Source: Litorilinea aerophila (lineage in GTDB: Bacteria > Chloroflexota > Anaerolineae > Caldilineales > Caldilineaceae). Taken from it: DNA of 64,000 nucleotides. A program made the translations under genes and the position numbers. The stretch covers positions 1-64,000 of the forward strand of contig NZ_VIGC02000025.1 of assembly GCF_006569185.2 (NCBI RefSeq). Reading direction: 5' to 3'. The first letter of the stretch is position 1. The number at the start of each line of letters is the position of its first letter. This document shows, piece by piece, positions 55,684 to 63,591 of the stretch. Under the pieces are notes generated by a model. It saw only the letters and a program-made list of their open reading frames with translations, made no database searches and was not told where the DNA came from.

Positions 55684-55731
55684 AAATATCTTGCTCCTGT
55701 CTATCTATCGGTTGATGGGTTCAACGTTCAC

Positions 55732-55762
55732 AAAAAACAGGGGATTGCGCTGCATCCCCTGT
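55732..55762 (-). terminator. Intrinsic terminator after the uracil-DNA glycosylase gene
   Basis: On the minus strand ACAGGGGAT (55762-55754) pairs with ATCCCCTGT (55745-55737), with an 8-nt loop, and is followed by TTTTTT (55737-55732). It ends transcripts of the glycosylase gene and sits just before the RNase J gene. Confidence 0.8.
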
Positions 55763-55881
55763 CCATTCCAAAACATGTGATTGCGCCCAAACTGGTGGTT
55801 GCGGCACTGCCGGGAGTTACGGGAATTGAGGGGCAGAAGGGGCGATCGACCTGATGCACTCCGTTCAGGTAGCGGTGTGTG

Positions 55882-56688
55882 CTACTGGGCCGACGTGGCA
55901 CTCGCGGACTCATCGTTCTCCGTCGGCATCTCTGCAGGATGCCCGGCCTGCCCGGCCGGTTCATAGTCCGGATCCCCCGGATGGGGCACACCGGCCGGCA
56001 GGGCTTCCCCTCGCCGGGCCGCGGCGTTGGCCTTGCGGGCCCGCTCTATCAGCGGCGGCAGCTTCTGCATGTCCTTCTCAAACGCCTCCCGCCAGCGGGG
56101 GTTGCGCAAAGCAGCCGCCGGGTGAAACATGGCCATGGCCACCCGACCCCGGCCAATGTTGCGCACCTGGCCGTGGATCTTGGTGATGGTGCCATTGGGA
56201 AACCAGCGCCGCATGCTGAAACGCCCCAGGGTGACGATGATGCGAGGGTTGATCAGCGCCACCTGTCGTTCCAGGTAATCGGCACACGCCTCCAGCTCAT
56301 CCGGCTGGGGATCCCGGTTCTCCGGTGGGCGGCACTTCACCACGTTGGTGATGTAGACTTCCTCCCGTCGGATGCCCAAACGGGCCAGAGTTTCGGTCAA
56401 AAACTGACCGCTGCGCCCCACGAACGGGCGCCCCTGCCGGTCCTCCTCGTAGCCAGGTCCTTCGCCCACAAACATGACCACAGCACGGTAGTCGCCTTCC
56501 CCCGGGACGGCGTGGGTTCGTGTTCTGGCCAGGCGGCAGCGCTGGCAACGCCGCACTTCCGCCTCCAGCGCGTGCATCTGCTCTATCACGTCCTGCTCAT
56601 CGTCTCGACCGTCTCTCTCGCGGTCGTCTGTATCCCGGCCGTCTGCCGGGGTGTCCAGGGGCTCCTCCTGGCTCGCGCTTTCATCCAT
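55882..56688 (-). CDS. Family-4-like uracil-DNA glycosylase ([4Fe-4S])
   Basis: A 268-residue enzyme removing uracil from DNA. The iron-sulfur cysteines start with CQRC (C48/C51), joined by the cysteine in VVKCRPPENRDP and the one in EACADYL. Motif A is MFVGEGPGYEEDRQGRPFVG, and motif B is MFHPAAALRNPRW. A 40-residue acidic N-terminal tail (ESASQEEPLDTPADGRDTDD) and a disordered C-terminus flank the core. ATG 56688 is preferred to a TTG 20 codons upstream. Its transcript ends at the terminator near 55750. Confidence 0.85.
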   Translation of the reverse strand: MDESASQEEPLDTPADGRDTDDRERDGRDDEQDVIEQMHALEAEVRRCQRCRLARTRTHAVPGEGDYRAVVMFVGEGPGYEEDRQGRPFVGRSGQFLTETLARLGIRREEVYITNVVKCRPPENRDPQPDELEACADYLERQVALINPRIIVTLGRFSMRRWFPNGTITKIHGQVRNIGRGRVAMAMFHPAAALRNPRWREAFEKDMQKLPPLIERARKANAAARRGEALPAGVPHPGDPDYEPAGQAGHPAEMPTENDESASATSAQ

Positions 56689-56865
56689 GGCGACCGTGTA
56701 TGGTGCTTTCTGTCTTTCCGCAACTCGCCTGGCAGCTAGTGCCGGCAAAATATATCCATAAGCCGGGCCCCGTCGGCCCAGGTTCGCTTACGCTTTTTTA
56801 CGCAATCCTGTGCATTATATCACTAAATTTTAGGCCGGTCGAAATTTTTCCACTATCCACGGCCT

Positions 56866-57183
56866 TTACAGCCGCCACAGCCACAGGAACGCCATGCCCA
56901 CCACCAGGGTCAGGAGCAGGTTACGGGTGCGCCAGGCGACCACCGCCGCGGCCAGGCCGGCCACCAGCCGGCTGTTGTGCAGGCTCCAGTCCGGCCCGCC
57001 GTCCTCCTGGAGAACCAGCCCCGGCGCGATGATGGCCGCCAGCACGGCCGGCGGAATGTAGCGCAACAGGCGCAGCCCGACCGCCGGCAGCGTCACCCTG
57101 CCCGCCAGCGCCAGAGGCACGTAGCGGGCGCTGAAGGTCACCAGGGCCATCCCGCCGATCAGCCACCACTCACGACTGCCCAT
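56866..57183 (-). CDS. azlD: Branched-chain amino acid exporter subunit AzlD
   Basis: A 105-residue membrane protein with four hydrophobic segments and typical AzlD features: [18 protein letters not shown] near the start, [18 protein letters not shown] in the middle, and [17 protein letters not shown] at the end. It is the small partner of AzlC. Its ATG lies 14 nt inside the end of azlC, so the two are translated together. Confidence 0.88.
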   Translation of the reverse strand: MGSREWWLIGGMALVTFSARYVPLALAGRVTLPAVGLRLLRYIPPAVLAAIIAPGLVLQEDGGPDWSLHNSRLVAGLAAAVVAWRTRNLLLTLVVGMAFLWLWRL

Positions 57184-57988
57184 GCCCTACCTCGCTGTCA
57201 CTGGGTTGTCTATCGGTTGGCTCCGCGCCACCCTCGTCGATGGGCCAGCGGAGTTCCGCCCCGAAGCCCACGACCACGCCGACCAGGGCGGCGGCCATCA
57301 GGCCTAGCTGATGGGGGAGCTCCGCCCCCAGGAGGGCCGTGAGCCCGGCTGCTGCCACACAGGCGACCATGGGCCGGTTCCCCAGGGCGGGCACCAGCAT
57401 GCCGATGAAGGTCAGGGGGAGGGCAAATTCCAACCCCCAGGCTCGGGGATCCAGCCCCAGGGCCGTCCCCGCCTGGCCGGCCCGCATCCCCACGTAGGTC
57501 CAGATCTGCCAGTTGACGTACATGGCCAGGGCCGAGCCCAGGAAATACCACTGCTTGTGGGCCCCATTTTGCCGCTGGCGGTAGTGTTCGATGACCACCA
57601 GGAAGGTTTCGTCCGTCAGCCAGAAGGCCAGGGGCGCCAGCCAGCGCTGGGGCAGGTGGCGCAGATGCGGTGCCAGGGGCAGGCCATAGAGGGCGTGGCG
57701 CAGGTTGACGATCAGGGTGGTCAACACGATGAGGGCCGTGCCCGCGCCCGTGGCCACCAGCCCGGCGGCAATGAACTGGGCCGAGCCAGCGAAGACCAGG
57801 GCCGACATGGCCTGGGTGGCCGCCGGCGACAGACCGCTTTGCACCGCCACCGCGCCAAAAACCATGCCAAAGGGCGAGGTCCCCACCAGCAGGGGAAGGG
57901 TAGCCCGCACCCCGGCCCCAAAGGCCCTGCCCCGGCTGTCAGCCAGGGCAGAGTCATCGGGATGGGCCAGCTCGGTGGAGGCGGACAT
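57170..57988 (-). CDS. azlC: Branched-chain amino acid exporter subunit AzlC
   Basis: A 272-residue membrane protein of the AzlC/LIV-E family. Markers are [42 protein letters not shown] and [18 protein letters not shown], followed by [12 protein letters not shown]. It exports leucine/isoleucine/valine-type amino acids with AzlD. GGGAGGG precedes ATG 57988; the frame upstream of this ATG is a shadow of the methyltransferase gene. It starts only 4 nt after the methyltransferase stop. Confidence 0.9.
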   Translation of the reverse strand: MSASTELAHPDDSALADSRGRAFGAGVRATLPLLVGTSPFGMVFGAVAVQSGLSPAATQAMSALVFAGSAQFIAAGLVATGAGTALIVLTTLIVNLRHALYGLPLAPHLRHLPQRWLAPLAFWLTDETFLVVIEHYRQRQNGAHKQWYFLGSALAMYVNWQIWTYVGMRAGQAGTALGLDPRAWGLEFALPLTFIGMLVPALGNRPMVACVAAAGLTALLGAELPHQLGLMAAALVGVVVGFGAELRWPIDEGGAEPTDRQPSDSEVGHGQS

Positions 57989-57992
57989 GGCT

Positions 57993-58853
57993 TCAACCCT
58001 CCCCGGTTGGGGCTGTGCCATCTGCCAGCACACCTTGAAACACGGCGCACGGGAAGGTAAAGGAGCAGTCCGCCTCCACCCGCAGGGCCTGGCGCACCTC
58101 CTCGGGCGCCTGCTGGAGCAGCGCTCGGATGGCTGCCACCTGCAGGGCCGGCGTTTCCATGCGCGCCACCCAAGAGGCAAAGTCCAGTCGCAGCGCCCAC
58201 GTGAAGGCCGCTTCCCCCTGGAAGCCGGCCCGATCCAGCATCGCCAGCCACTGGCCGACGGTATGATCCCGGACGTGGGAGGGATCCCGCAGCAGCTCCA
58301 TGGCCTGGACGTGGGTGTCCACGGTGAAATCGTCGAAGGAGACCACATCCGCCAGCAGCAGCCGGCCCGGCCTGGGGCCGGCGCGCAGCACCCGGCGGAA
58401 TTCCCGCAGGGCCTGCAAGGGATGGGGCCAGTGGTGGGCGCTGTAGCGGGAGGTGACCAGGTCGAAGCTGCCCTCTGGAAAGGGCAGGGCCTCCACATCG
58501 CCCAGGCGGAACTCCACGTTGTCAATGCCCCGCTCCCGGGCCAGCCGGCGGCCTTCCGCCAACATCTCCTGGGAGAGATCCACCGCGATGACCTGCCCCA
58601 CGTGGGGGGCAAAGGCCAGCGCGGTGTGGCCAGGGCCACAGCCGGCATCCAGCACGGTCTCGTCGCCCCGCAGACGGGCCAGCGCCAGCATCTGCTCCAG
58701 CTCCACGCCCCCGGCGTGCACCTGGCTGGCCCGATAGTGGGCTGCGGTCTGGCTAAACTGGCGGCGGACCGCCCCCTTGACGTCGGCAGCCTCTTCCTGG
58801 CCCGCCGGTTTTTCTGGCATGGTCGTCCCTTTGCCCTCGGTTTCCGTGTCCAT
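57993..58853 (-). CDS. SAM-dependent methyltransferase (UbiE/type-11 class)
   Basis: A 286-residue class I methyltransferase. The SAM motif [13 protein letters not shown] is at 67-79, [18 protein letters not shown] is motif II, and [28 protein letters not shown] contains motifs III-IV. A C-terminal domain (about 190-286) has a cysteine in ADCSFTFPC. Start 58853 follows GGGAG; ATGs at 58877 and 58820 are alternatives. It lies between ilvE and azlC in one operon. The acceptor is unknown. Confidence 0.85.
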   Translation of the reverse strand: MDTETEGKGTTMPEKPAGQEEAADVKGAVRRQFSQTAAHYRASQVHAGGVELEQMLALARLRGDETVLDAGCGPGHTALAFAPHVGQVIAVDLSQEMLAEGRRLARERGIDNVEFRLGDVEALPFPEGSFDLVTSRYSAHHWPHPLQALREFRRVLRAGPRPGRLLLADVVSFDDFTVDTHVQAMELLRDPSHVRDHTVGQWLAMLDRAGFQGEAAFTWALRLDFASWVARMETPALQVAAIRALLQQAPEEVRQALRVEADCSFTFPCAVFQGVLADGTAPTGEG

Positions 58854-58894
58854 GTTGGCACTCCCTTTGGACTTCATCCCGTCCTCTTTATCCT

Positions 58895-59848
58895 TTATCC
58901 CTTCCCAATGCTTTCCGCGGCCGTCCGTTCCGTCTCGAAGACTGGCGTCAGCCAGTGGCGGTAGCGGGGTTCCCGGCCCCGCACGACCCGAAAGTAGAGA
59001 TCCCGCAGGGCCTTGGTCACCGGCCCCAGCTTTCCGTTGCCCACGGGCCGGTGATCCACGCTGGCGAGGGCGGTGATCTGGGCGCCGGTGCCACACAGGA
59101 AAGCCTCATCCGCCACGTAGAGCTCCGTGCGGTCGATCTCCCGCTCTATCACGTCCAGCCCCAGCACTTCCCGGGCCATCTGGATGATGGAGCGGCGGGT
59201 GATGCCCTCCAGCACGTTGCTGGAGATGGGCGGGGTGTAGAGCACGCCGTTCCGCACCACGAAGAGGTTGGACGCGCTGCCTTCGGCAAGGTGGCCATCC
59301 TGGTTGAGGACCAGGGCTTCGTCGAAGCCGTTGAGCACGGCCTCGCTCTTGGCCAACGCGCTGTTGACATAGCTGCCGATGAGTTTGCCCCGGGCCGGGA
59401 TGGCCGTGTCGTCCACCCGTCGCCAACTGCTGACGCAGGCCCGGGCCCCTTCTTCTGCCGGGATGTAGCGCCCCATGGGAATGCTGAAGATGGTGACGGC
59501 GTCCCGGAGGTCGTGGAGGCGGACGCCGATGGTTTCGTCGGCTTTGTACAGGATGGGGCGGATGTAACAATCCTCCTGCCAGCCCTCCGCCCGTAGCAGC
59601 TCCAGGGTAAACGCGGCCAGATCTTCCGGGCTGTAGTCCAGTTGGGCCAGGAGCAGCTTGCCACTCTCCAGGAAGCGGCGATAGTGGTCCAGGATGCGGA
59701 AGACGTAGAGCTGCCGTTCGTCGGCATTCCAGTAGCCGCGCAGGCCACCGAAGCAGCCCGTGCCGTAGTTGAAGGTGTGGGTCATTACGCTGATCCGGGC
59801 CTCCTCGATGGGTCGGATCGCACCGTTAAAGAAGGCGAAGCGGGTCAT
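58895..59848 (-). CDS. ilvE: Branched-chain amino acid aminotransferase IlvE
   Basis: A 317-residue fold-type IV PLP aminotransferase. The PLP lysine is K155 in [54 protein letters not shown] and [15 protein letters not shown] match IlvE. It interconverts Leu/Ile/Val and their 2-oxo acids. ATG 59848 has AAAGGA before it, and an upstream ATG at 59878 is less favoured. It lies 39 nt downstream of the MocR-type gene, inside an operon that ends with the branched-chain exporter. Confidence 0.92.
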   Translation of the reverse strand: MTRFAFFNGAIRPIEEARISVMTHTFNYGTGCFGGLRGYWNADERQLYVFRILDHYRRFLESGKLLLAQLDYSPEDLAAFTLELLRAEGWQEDCYIRPILYKADETIGVRLHDLRDAVTIFSIPMGRYIPAEEGARACVSSWRRVDDTAIPARGKLIGSYVNSALAKSEAVLNGFDEALVLNQDGHLAEGSASNLFVVRNGVLYTPPISSNVLEGITRRSIIQMAREVLGLDVIEREIDRTELYVADEAFLCGTGAQITALASVDHRPVGNGKLGPVTKALRDLYFRVVRGREPRYRHWLTPVFETERTAAESIGKG

Positions 59849-59887
59849 GAATGCAGATTCCTTTCCAGTTGGGCCCATAGGGCGGGT

Positions 59888-61366
59888 TTAGACCAGGGGC
59901 AGCCAATCCGACGGGGGCTCGATCACCGACTCCTGGCGGTCCAGCCGCTCCCGGATCAGGTTGGCCAACACTTCCACCCCCTGGGCAATCCATTCAGGGG
60001 GCTGAGCGCCAAAGCAGAGACGCAGATGGTAGTCGGGGCTGGGCCTGGTGAGGAAGACCTCGCCTGGGGCAAAGGCCCAGCCCTGCTGCAGGGCGGCCTG
60101 TTGGAGATCCGCCAGGGTACTCCGACGGGGTAGGGTCAGCCAGACACAGAAGCCCCCTTGGGGGCGGGTCCACTGGACCGCGGGGGGCATGTGATGCCTC
60201 AGGGCCGCCAGCAAGGCATCCCGGCGCTGGCGATACAGGGGCAACACCCGCCGCAGGTGACGTTTCAGCCCGTCCTCGTGGAGAAAACGCGCCAGGGCCC
60301 GCTGGAGCAACGGCGGACTGCAGAGATCCATCGCCCGGCGCAGGGAGAGCAGGCGCTCGTGGATCGGCGGCGGCGCCACCACGTAACCCAGGCGCAGGCC
60401 CGGCATGAGCAACTTGGAGAAGCCCCCCACGTGGATCACGCTTTCGCTCCGATCCAGGCTCTTCACCGCGGGCGGCGGCGGCCCCTCATAGCTGAGCCGC
60501 GCGTAGAGGTCGTCCTCCACCAGCAGGAAGCCGTACTGCTCGGCTAGGGCCAGCAGTTGCGCCCGACGGGCGGGTGTCGCACAGACGCCCGTCGGGTTCT
60601 GAAAGGTGGGCACGGTGTAGAAGAAACGGGGGCGCTGCTGGATGGCCAGACGCTCCACGGCCTCTGGGATGGGTCCCTCCTCGTCCAGAGGAACAGCCAG
60701 AGGCTGCACGCCGTGGGCCTTCAGGGTGTGCAGGAAGCCCAGATAGGTGGGCTGCTCCACCAGCACCGGCTCGCCGGGCCGGGCCAACGCCTGGGCCACC
60801 AGGGCCAGCCCCTGGGTCACGCCGGCCACGATCAACACTTCGTCTGGAGTGACCGCCATCCCCCGGTCCTGTAGAAGACGGGCTACTTCCACCCGGAGCA
60901 GGGGATCCCCCTGGGAGGCGCCATAGCGCACCATCTCGAGGGCCTCGCCGCGGCATTCATCCAGGGCCTGCCAGAATTCTTGGGCGGGAAAGAGGCTGGC
61001 ATCGGGCGCGGCGTCGGCCAGAGAGCGCAACCCGGCAATCTGCCCCAACTGCAGGATGTCGTTGACCACCGCATCCGGCGTCAACTGGCGTCCCAGGCTC
61101 TGGGCCGGAGGGCGGGCCTCCACATGCCGGCTGACGAAGGTCCCCCGGCCCACGGTGGCTTCCACCAGACCCGCATTTTGGAGCTCATGGTAGGCCATTT
61201 GCACTGTGACCCGGGTGACCCCCAGGGTGCGGGCCAGCTCGCGGACGGTGGGCAGCTGGGTGCCGGCAGGCAATCGCCCCTGGACAATCTGGAGCTTGAT
61301 CTGTTCTGCCAATTGTTGATAGAGCGCCGGTCCGGCCTGCCGGTCCAGCTTTAGGGAAAGGCCCAG
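59888..61366 (-). CDS. MocR-type regulator/aminotransferase (GntR HTH + PLP domain)
   Basis: A 492-residue fusion. A GntR winged helix (about 5-80; LYQQLAEQIKLQIVQGRLPAG, LPTVRELARTLGVTRVTV) is joined to a fold-type I aminotransferase domain with VLIVAGVTQGLALVAQAL, TVPTFQNPTGVCAT and PLP lysine in HVGGFSKLLMPGLRLGY. No ATG, GTG or TTG lies in frame near the family start. AAGGAGG stands 7 nt before CTG 61366, giving MGLSLKLDRQAG. ATT 61372 is a second option. It may be an aminotransferase or a PdxR/GabR-type regulator of the operon it begins. Confidence 0.82.
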   Translation of the reverse strand: MGLSLKLDRQAGPALYQQLAEQIKLQIVQGRLPAGTQLPTVRELARTLGVTRVTVQMAYHELQNAGLVEATVGRGTFVSRHVEARPPAQSLGRQLTPDAVVNDILQLGQIAGLRSLADAAPDASLFPAQEFWQALDECRGEALEMVRYGASQGDPLLRVEVARLLQDRGMAVTPDEVLIVAGVTQGLALVAQALARPGEPVLVEQPTYLGFLHTLKAHGVQPLAVPLDEEGPIPEAVERLAIQQRPRFFYTVPTFQNPTGVCATPARRAQLLALAEQYGFLLVEDDLYARLSYEGPPPPAVKSLDRSESVIHVGGFSKLLMPGLRLGYVVAPPPIHERLLSLRRAMDLCSPPLLQRALARFLHEDGLKRHLRRVLPLYRQRRDALLAALRHHMPPAVQWTRPQGGFCVWLTLPRRSTLADLQQAALQQGWAFAPGEVFLTRPSPDYHLRLCFGAQPPEWIAQGVEVLANLIRERLDRQESVIEPPSDWLPLV

Positions 61367-61414
61367 GGCAATCCCTCCTTCCTGCAGATGGGTCTCTTGG
61401 GCAGATGGGCTGAA

Positions 61415-61461
61415 ACAATTTGCAATTGTACTGGGACAATGGGGCCTGATCAAGGGACAAT
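61415..61461 (-). promoter_or_regulatory. Promoter and phased operator sites of the mocR-ilvE-azlCD operon
   Basis: On the minus strand TTGATC (61453-61448), a 17-nt spacer and TACAAT (61430-61425) form a good sigma-70 promoter. ATTGTCCC is present twice (61461-61454 and 61440-61433), 21 nt apart (two helix turns), flanking the -35. ACAATT-TGC-AATTGT (61415-61429) is a dyad over the -10. Direct repeats spaced by whole helix turns are known for MocR-family sites. Confidence 0.62.
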
Positions 61462-61511
61462 GTGTCCAGGGAGAGGAGTCCAATGTTTAGGGGCGAAGCG
61501 CGCGGTGTGGC

Positions 61512-61537
61512 CAGGGGGACGCGGACGCGTCCCCCTG
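61512..61537 (-). terminator. Strong hairpin after arsM (no T tract)
   Basis: CAGGGGGACGCG (61512-61523) and CGCGTCCCCCTG (61526-61537) are exact inverted repeats with a 2-nt centre, so 10-12 pairs can form. It lies just downstream of the arsM stop on the minus strand. No T tract follows, so the terminator role is uncertain; RNA stabilisation or transcription pausing is also possible. Confidence 0.4.
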
Positions 61538-61548
61538 ACCCTGCCCCA

Positions 61549-62364
61549 TCACAGGGGGCGTCGGGCCGTGATGGCGCTGCTGGTGAAGCGGCCCACCAGG
61601 GCCTCCAACACCGGCCGGGGCAATGGGTGGGTGGCCAGCTCTTCCTGGGGAGCCAGGTCGGCCAGGGTGTAACGATGTTGGACCTGAATCTCGATCTCCT
61701 GGAAGCCGGCTGCGTCCAGGAGCTGCCGGTACTGGTCCATGGTCAGCGCGCCGGCGATACAGCCCGCCCAGCTCAGGGCCTGGCGAATCTCCGCCTCGCT
61801 GACGGGCAGGTCCGCCAGGTCGCCGTCGATAACGATGTCCGAGATGGCCAGCCGGCCGCCGGGCCGGAGCACCCGAAAGGCCTCGTTCAAGGTCTGGTCC
61901 TTGTGGGGCGAGAGGTTGATGACGCAGTTGGAGAGGATCACATCCACGCTGGCGTCCGGCAAGGGGAGATCCTCAATGTCGCCCTTGCGGAATTCCACGT
62001 TCTGGATGCCCAGTCTGGCGGCGTTGCGGCGGGCCAGGGCCAGCATCTCGTCGGTCATGTCCACGCCATAGACGAACCCCTGGGGACCTACCCGCTGCGC
62101 GGCCAGGAAGACATCCAGGCCTCCGCCCGAGCCCAGGTCTAGGACCACTTCACCGGGCTGCAGGCCGGCCAGCGCGGTGGGATTGCCGCAGCCCAGGGAA
62201 CTGCTGGCTGCCTCGGGGGGAACCAGGGCCAGCTCTTCCGGCGAGTAGAGGCTGCCGCAGCACTCATCTCCGCAACAGCTCTGTTCGGCCTGCTGGGCCC
62301 GGGCGCCGTAGTAGGCTCGGACGTTCTCTTTGATCGATTCGGGCGTGTTGGGCAGGTGATTCAT
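61549..62364 (-). CDS. arsM: Arsenite methyltransferase ArsM
   Basis: A 271-residue SAM methyltransferase that methylates As(III). The three conserved arsenic-binding cysteines fit C59 (SSSLGCGNP), C147 ([11 protein letters not shown]) and C202 ([10 protein letters not shown]). The SAM motif is [16 protein letters not shown]. An extra CCGDECC cluster (30-36) near the N-terminus may bind metalloid. ATG 62364 has AAAGGA 6 nt upstream; ATG 62370 is too close to it. It is the last gene of the ars set and is likely derepressed by ArsR. Confidence 0.93.
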   Translation of the reverse strand: MNHLPNTPESIKENVRAYYGARAQQAEQSCCGDECCGSLYSPEELALVPPEAASSSLGCGNPTALAGLQPGEVVLDLGSGGGLDVFLAAQRVGPQGFVYGVDMTDEMLALARRNAARLGIQNVEFRKGDIEDLPLPDASVDVILSNCVINLSPHKDQTLNEAFRVLRPGGRLAISDIVIDGDLADLPVSEAEIRQALSWAGCIAGALTMDQYRQLLDAAGFQEIEIQVQHRYTLADLAPQEELATHPLPRPVLEALVGRFTSSAITARRPL

Positions 62365-62401
62365 GGTCATTCCTTTCTGTGATAGGTGGTAGACGACAGC
62401 G

Positions 62402-62929
62402 TTATGCTTCATCGGGCAGCAGGGAACCGAGCTGGCAGACCATGGCCTGGGCTGTCTGGGGGCAGGCGCTGACAAACTCCAGGGATGCCTGCACCGCCGG
62501 TTCCACCGCGTCCCGAGGGATGGGGGCAAAGCCATGTCGGACGAAATAGTCGACCGCGGTTTCGGTGAGAAGGTAGAGTTGTTGCAAGCCGCGCTGCCGG
62601 GCCAGCTCCAGGGTGGCCGCGGTCAGCCGGGCGCCAATCCCCTGATGGCGCCAGGGTGCAGCCACGGCCACCGAGCGCAGCAGGCCGCTCTGCCCGTAGA
62701 TTTCCAGGGCGGCGCTGCCGACCAGTTCATCTCCGGCCCACGCCGTCAGCCCGGCTGCCACCGCTTCCGGGAAGCCCTCTTGGGGCAGCCCGCTGGCCTG
62801 CAACAGCGCCAGCACCGCCGGGACGTGCTCAGGCGTCAGGGGCTGCAGGGCCACCGGTGGCCCGGACGGTTGCCGGTGGTGGGGTGGGGGATGGGCGGGC
62901 ACGGGGCGTTCAGGCGCTTCTCGCTCCAT
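62402..62929 (-). CDS. ArsN2-like GNAT acetyltransferase
   Basis: A 175-residue GNAT protein. LLRSVAVAAPWRHQGIGARL is the acetyl-CoA-binding motif A, and LYLLTETAVDYFVRHGFAPIPRDAVEPAV matches the C-terminal pattern of ArsN2 proteins found next to arsenic genes. A 25-residue Pro/His-rich N-terminus precedes it. ATG 62929 has AAAGGA 9 nt before. It probably acetylates an amino-bearing arsenical or cellular amine. It is placed between arsR and arsM, 37 nt from arsM. Confidence 0.82.
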   Translation of the reverse strand: MEREAPERPVPAHPPPHHRQPSGPPVALQPLTPEHVPAVLALLQASGLPQEGFPEAVAAGLTAWAGDELVGSAALEIYGQSGLLRSVAVAAPWRHQGIGARLTAATLELARQRGLQQLYLLTETAVDYFVRHGFAPIPRDAVEPAVQASLEFVSACPQTAQAMVCQLGSLLPDEA

Positions 62930-62945
62930 AGATGGCGTTCCTTTC

Positions 62946-62980
62946 ATTGATAGATAGAAATATATCAATATATTCGACCT
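62946..62980 (-). promoter_or_regulatory. ArsR-type operator/promoter of arsN2-arsM
   Basis: ATTGATA (62946-62952) and TATCAAT (62963-62969) form a 7-bp dyad with a 10-nt spacer in an AT-rich island. Minus-strand TATATT hexamers at 62972-62967 and 62964-62959 could be -10 elements. The half site TCAATAT followed by TCGA recurs upstream of arsR (63482-63493). This fits repression by ArsR at a second promoter after the arsR terminator. Confidence 0.5.
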
Positions 62981-62981
62981 C

Positions 62982-63004
62982 AAAAAACCCGGCCTAGGGC
63001 CGGG
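62982..63004 (-). terminator. Intrinsic terminator of arsR
   Basis: On the minus strand CCCGGCC (63004-62998) and GGCCGGG (62994-62988) pair around a 3-nt loop, followed by TTTTTT (62987-62982). It lies 19 nt past the arsR stop, so arsR is a separate transcript from arsN2-arsM. Confidence 0.82.
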
Positions 63005-63023
63005 CTGGTTGGGGCTTCCCAGC

Positions 63024-63449
63024 TCAGGCGGACACTTCCTCCGGCCGTTGAGCCGGTCCAGCCGCCAAATCGGCCATGAGCCGGTGCAGCTCCGCCAGGA
63101 TCTCCGGGCGTGTGTGGTAGTAGACCCACACCCCCCGTTGCTCCGCTTCCAGCAGCCCTGCCTGGCGCAGGATCTTCAGGTGGTGGGAGATGGTGGGCTG
63201 GGACAGGGAAAAGTGCTGTTCGATGTCGCAGACGCAGACCTGTCCGCCGTAACGGCTGAGCAGATCCACGATCTGCAGCCGCACCGGATGGCTGAGGGCC
63301 TTGAAGAGGTTGGCCAGCCGGGTCGCCTCGCCCTCCTCCAGCCGCAACCCCGGCAGCAGATTGCAGCAGGCATCCGGCTGTCGGGTGGTCGGGCTGCTGG
63401 CGCTGGGTTTATCCGTGATATGTGTGCTTTCTGCGGTCATCTCGTTCAT
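63024..63449 (-). CDS. arsR: ArsR/SmtB family metalloregulator
   Basis: A 141-residue repressor. The winged HTH (about 45-115) includes the metal-site cysteines C72 and C74 in VCVCDIEQHFSLSQPTISHHLK, the alpha-3 ELCVCDL-type As(III) site. A CC pair (C28/C29) in the N-terminal tail could add a ligand. KALSHPVRLQIVDLL is the usual helix before. It should release DNA upon As(III) binding and control itself and arsN2-arsM. ATG 63449 is used, with ATG 63440 as alternative; neither has a strong ribosome site. Confidence 0.9.
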   Translation of the reverse strand: MNEMTAESTHITDKPSASSPTTRQPDACCNLLPGLRLEEGEATRLANLFKALSHPVRLQIVDLLSRYGGQVCVCDIEQHFSLSQPTISHHLKILRQAGLLEAEQRGVWVYYHTRPEILAELHRLMADLAAGPAQRPEEVSA

Positions 63450-63456
63450 GGGTCCC

Positions 63457-63485
63457 AGGATACCCAATAAATTGAAGTTTGTCAA
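63457..63485 (-). promoter_or_regulatory. Promoter of arsR
   Basis: Minus-strand TTGACA (63485-63480), 17 nt and TATCCT (63462-63457) make a good promoter. The start of transcription would fall within a few nt of ATG 63449, so the message may be nearly leaderless, in line with the missing ribosome site. The -35 overlaps the TCAATAT half site, so ArsR binding would block RNA polymerase. Confidence 0.5.
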
Positions 63486-63550
63486 TATCTCGATCTTGTG
63501 ACTTCGCCGCTCGCCACGGGCTGTCCGGGTTCCCCATTCCCGGTGCCCTG

Positions 63551-63559
63551 TGCTAGAAT
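63551..63559 (+). promoter_or_regulatory. Extended -10 promoter of xseA
   Basis: TGCTAGAAT is an extended -10 element (TGN plus TAGAAT) about 33 nt upstream of the xseA ATG. The -35 region is poor, as is common with extended -10 promoters. GGAAAGG follows as ribosome site. Confidence 0.45.
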
Positions 63560-63591
63560 GGCCCCAGATTGAGCCGGCGGAAAGGTCCAGG

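Noticed and set aside
54256-55854. A 532-codon plus-strand frame opposite RNase J
   Set aside because: Antisense shadow; RNase J on the minus strand has all catalytic motifs.
56689-56865. tRNA or other RNA gene in the gap between the glycosylase and azlD
   Set aside because: No cloverleaf or T-arm consensus could be drawn; the gap is AT-rich toward azlD with no recognisable structure.
57989-58861. A fused methyltransferase-region/AzlC protein of 563 residues
   Set aside because: The upstream half is an out-of-frame reading of the methyltransferase gene; AzlC has its own ATG and ribosome site at 57988.
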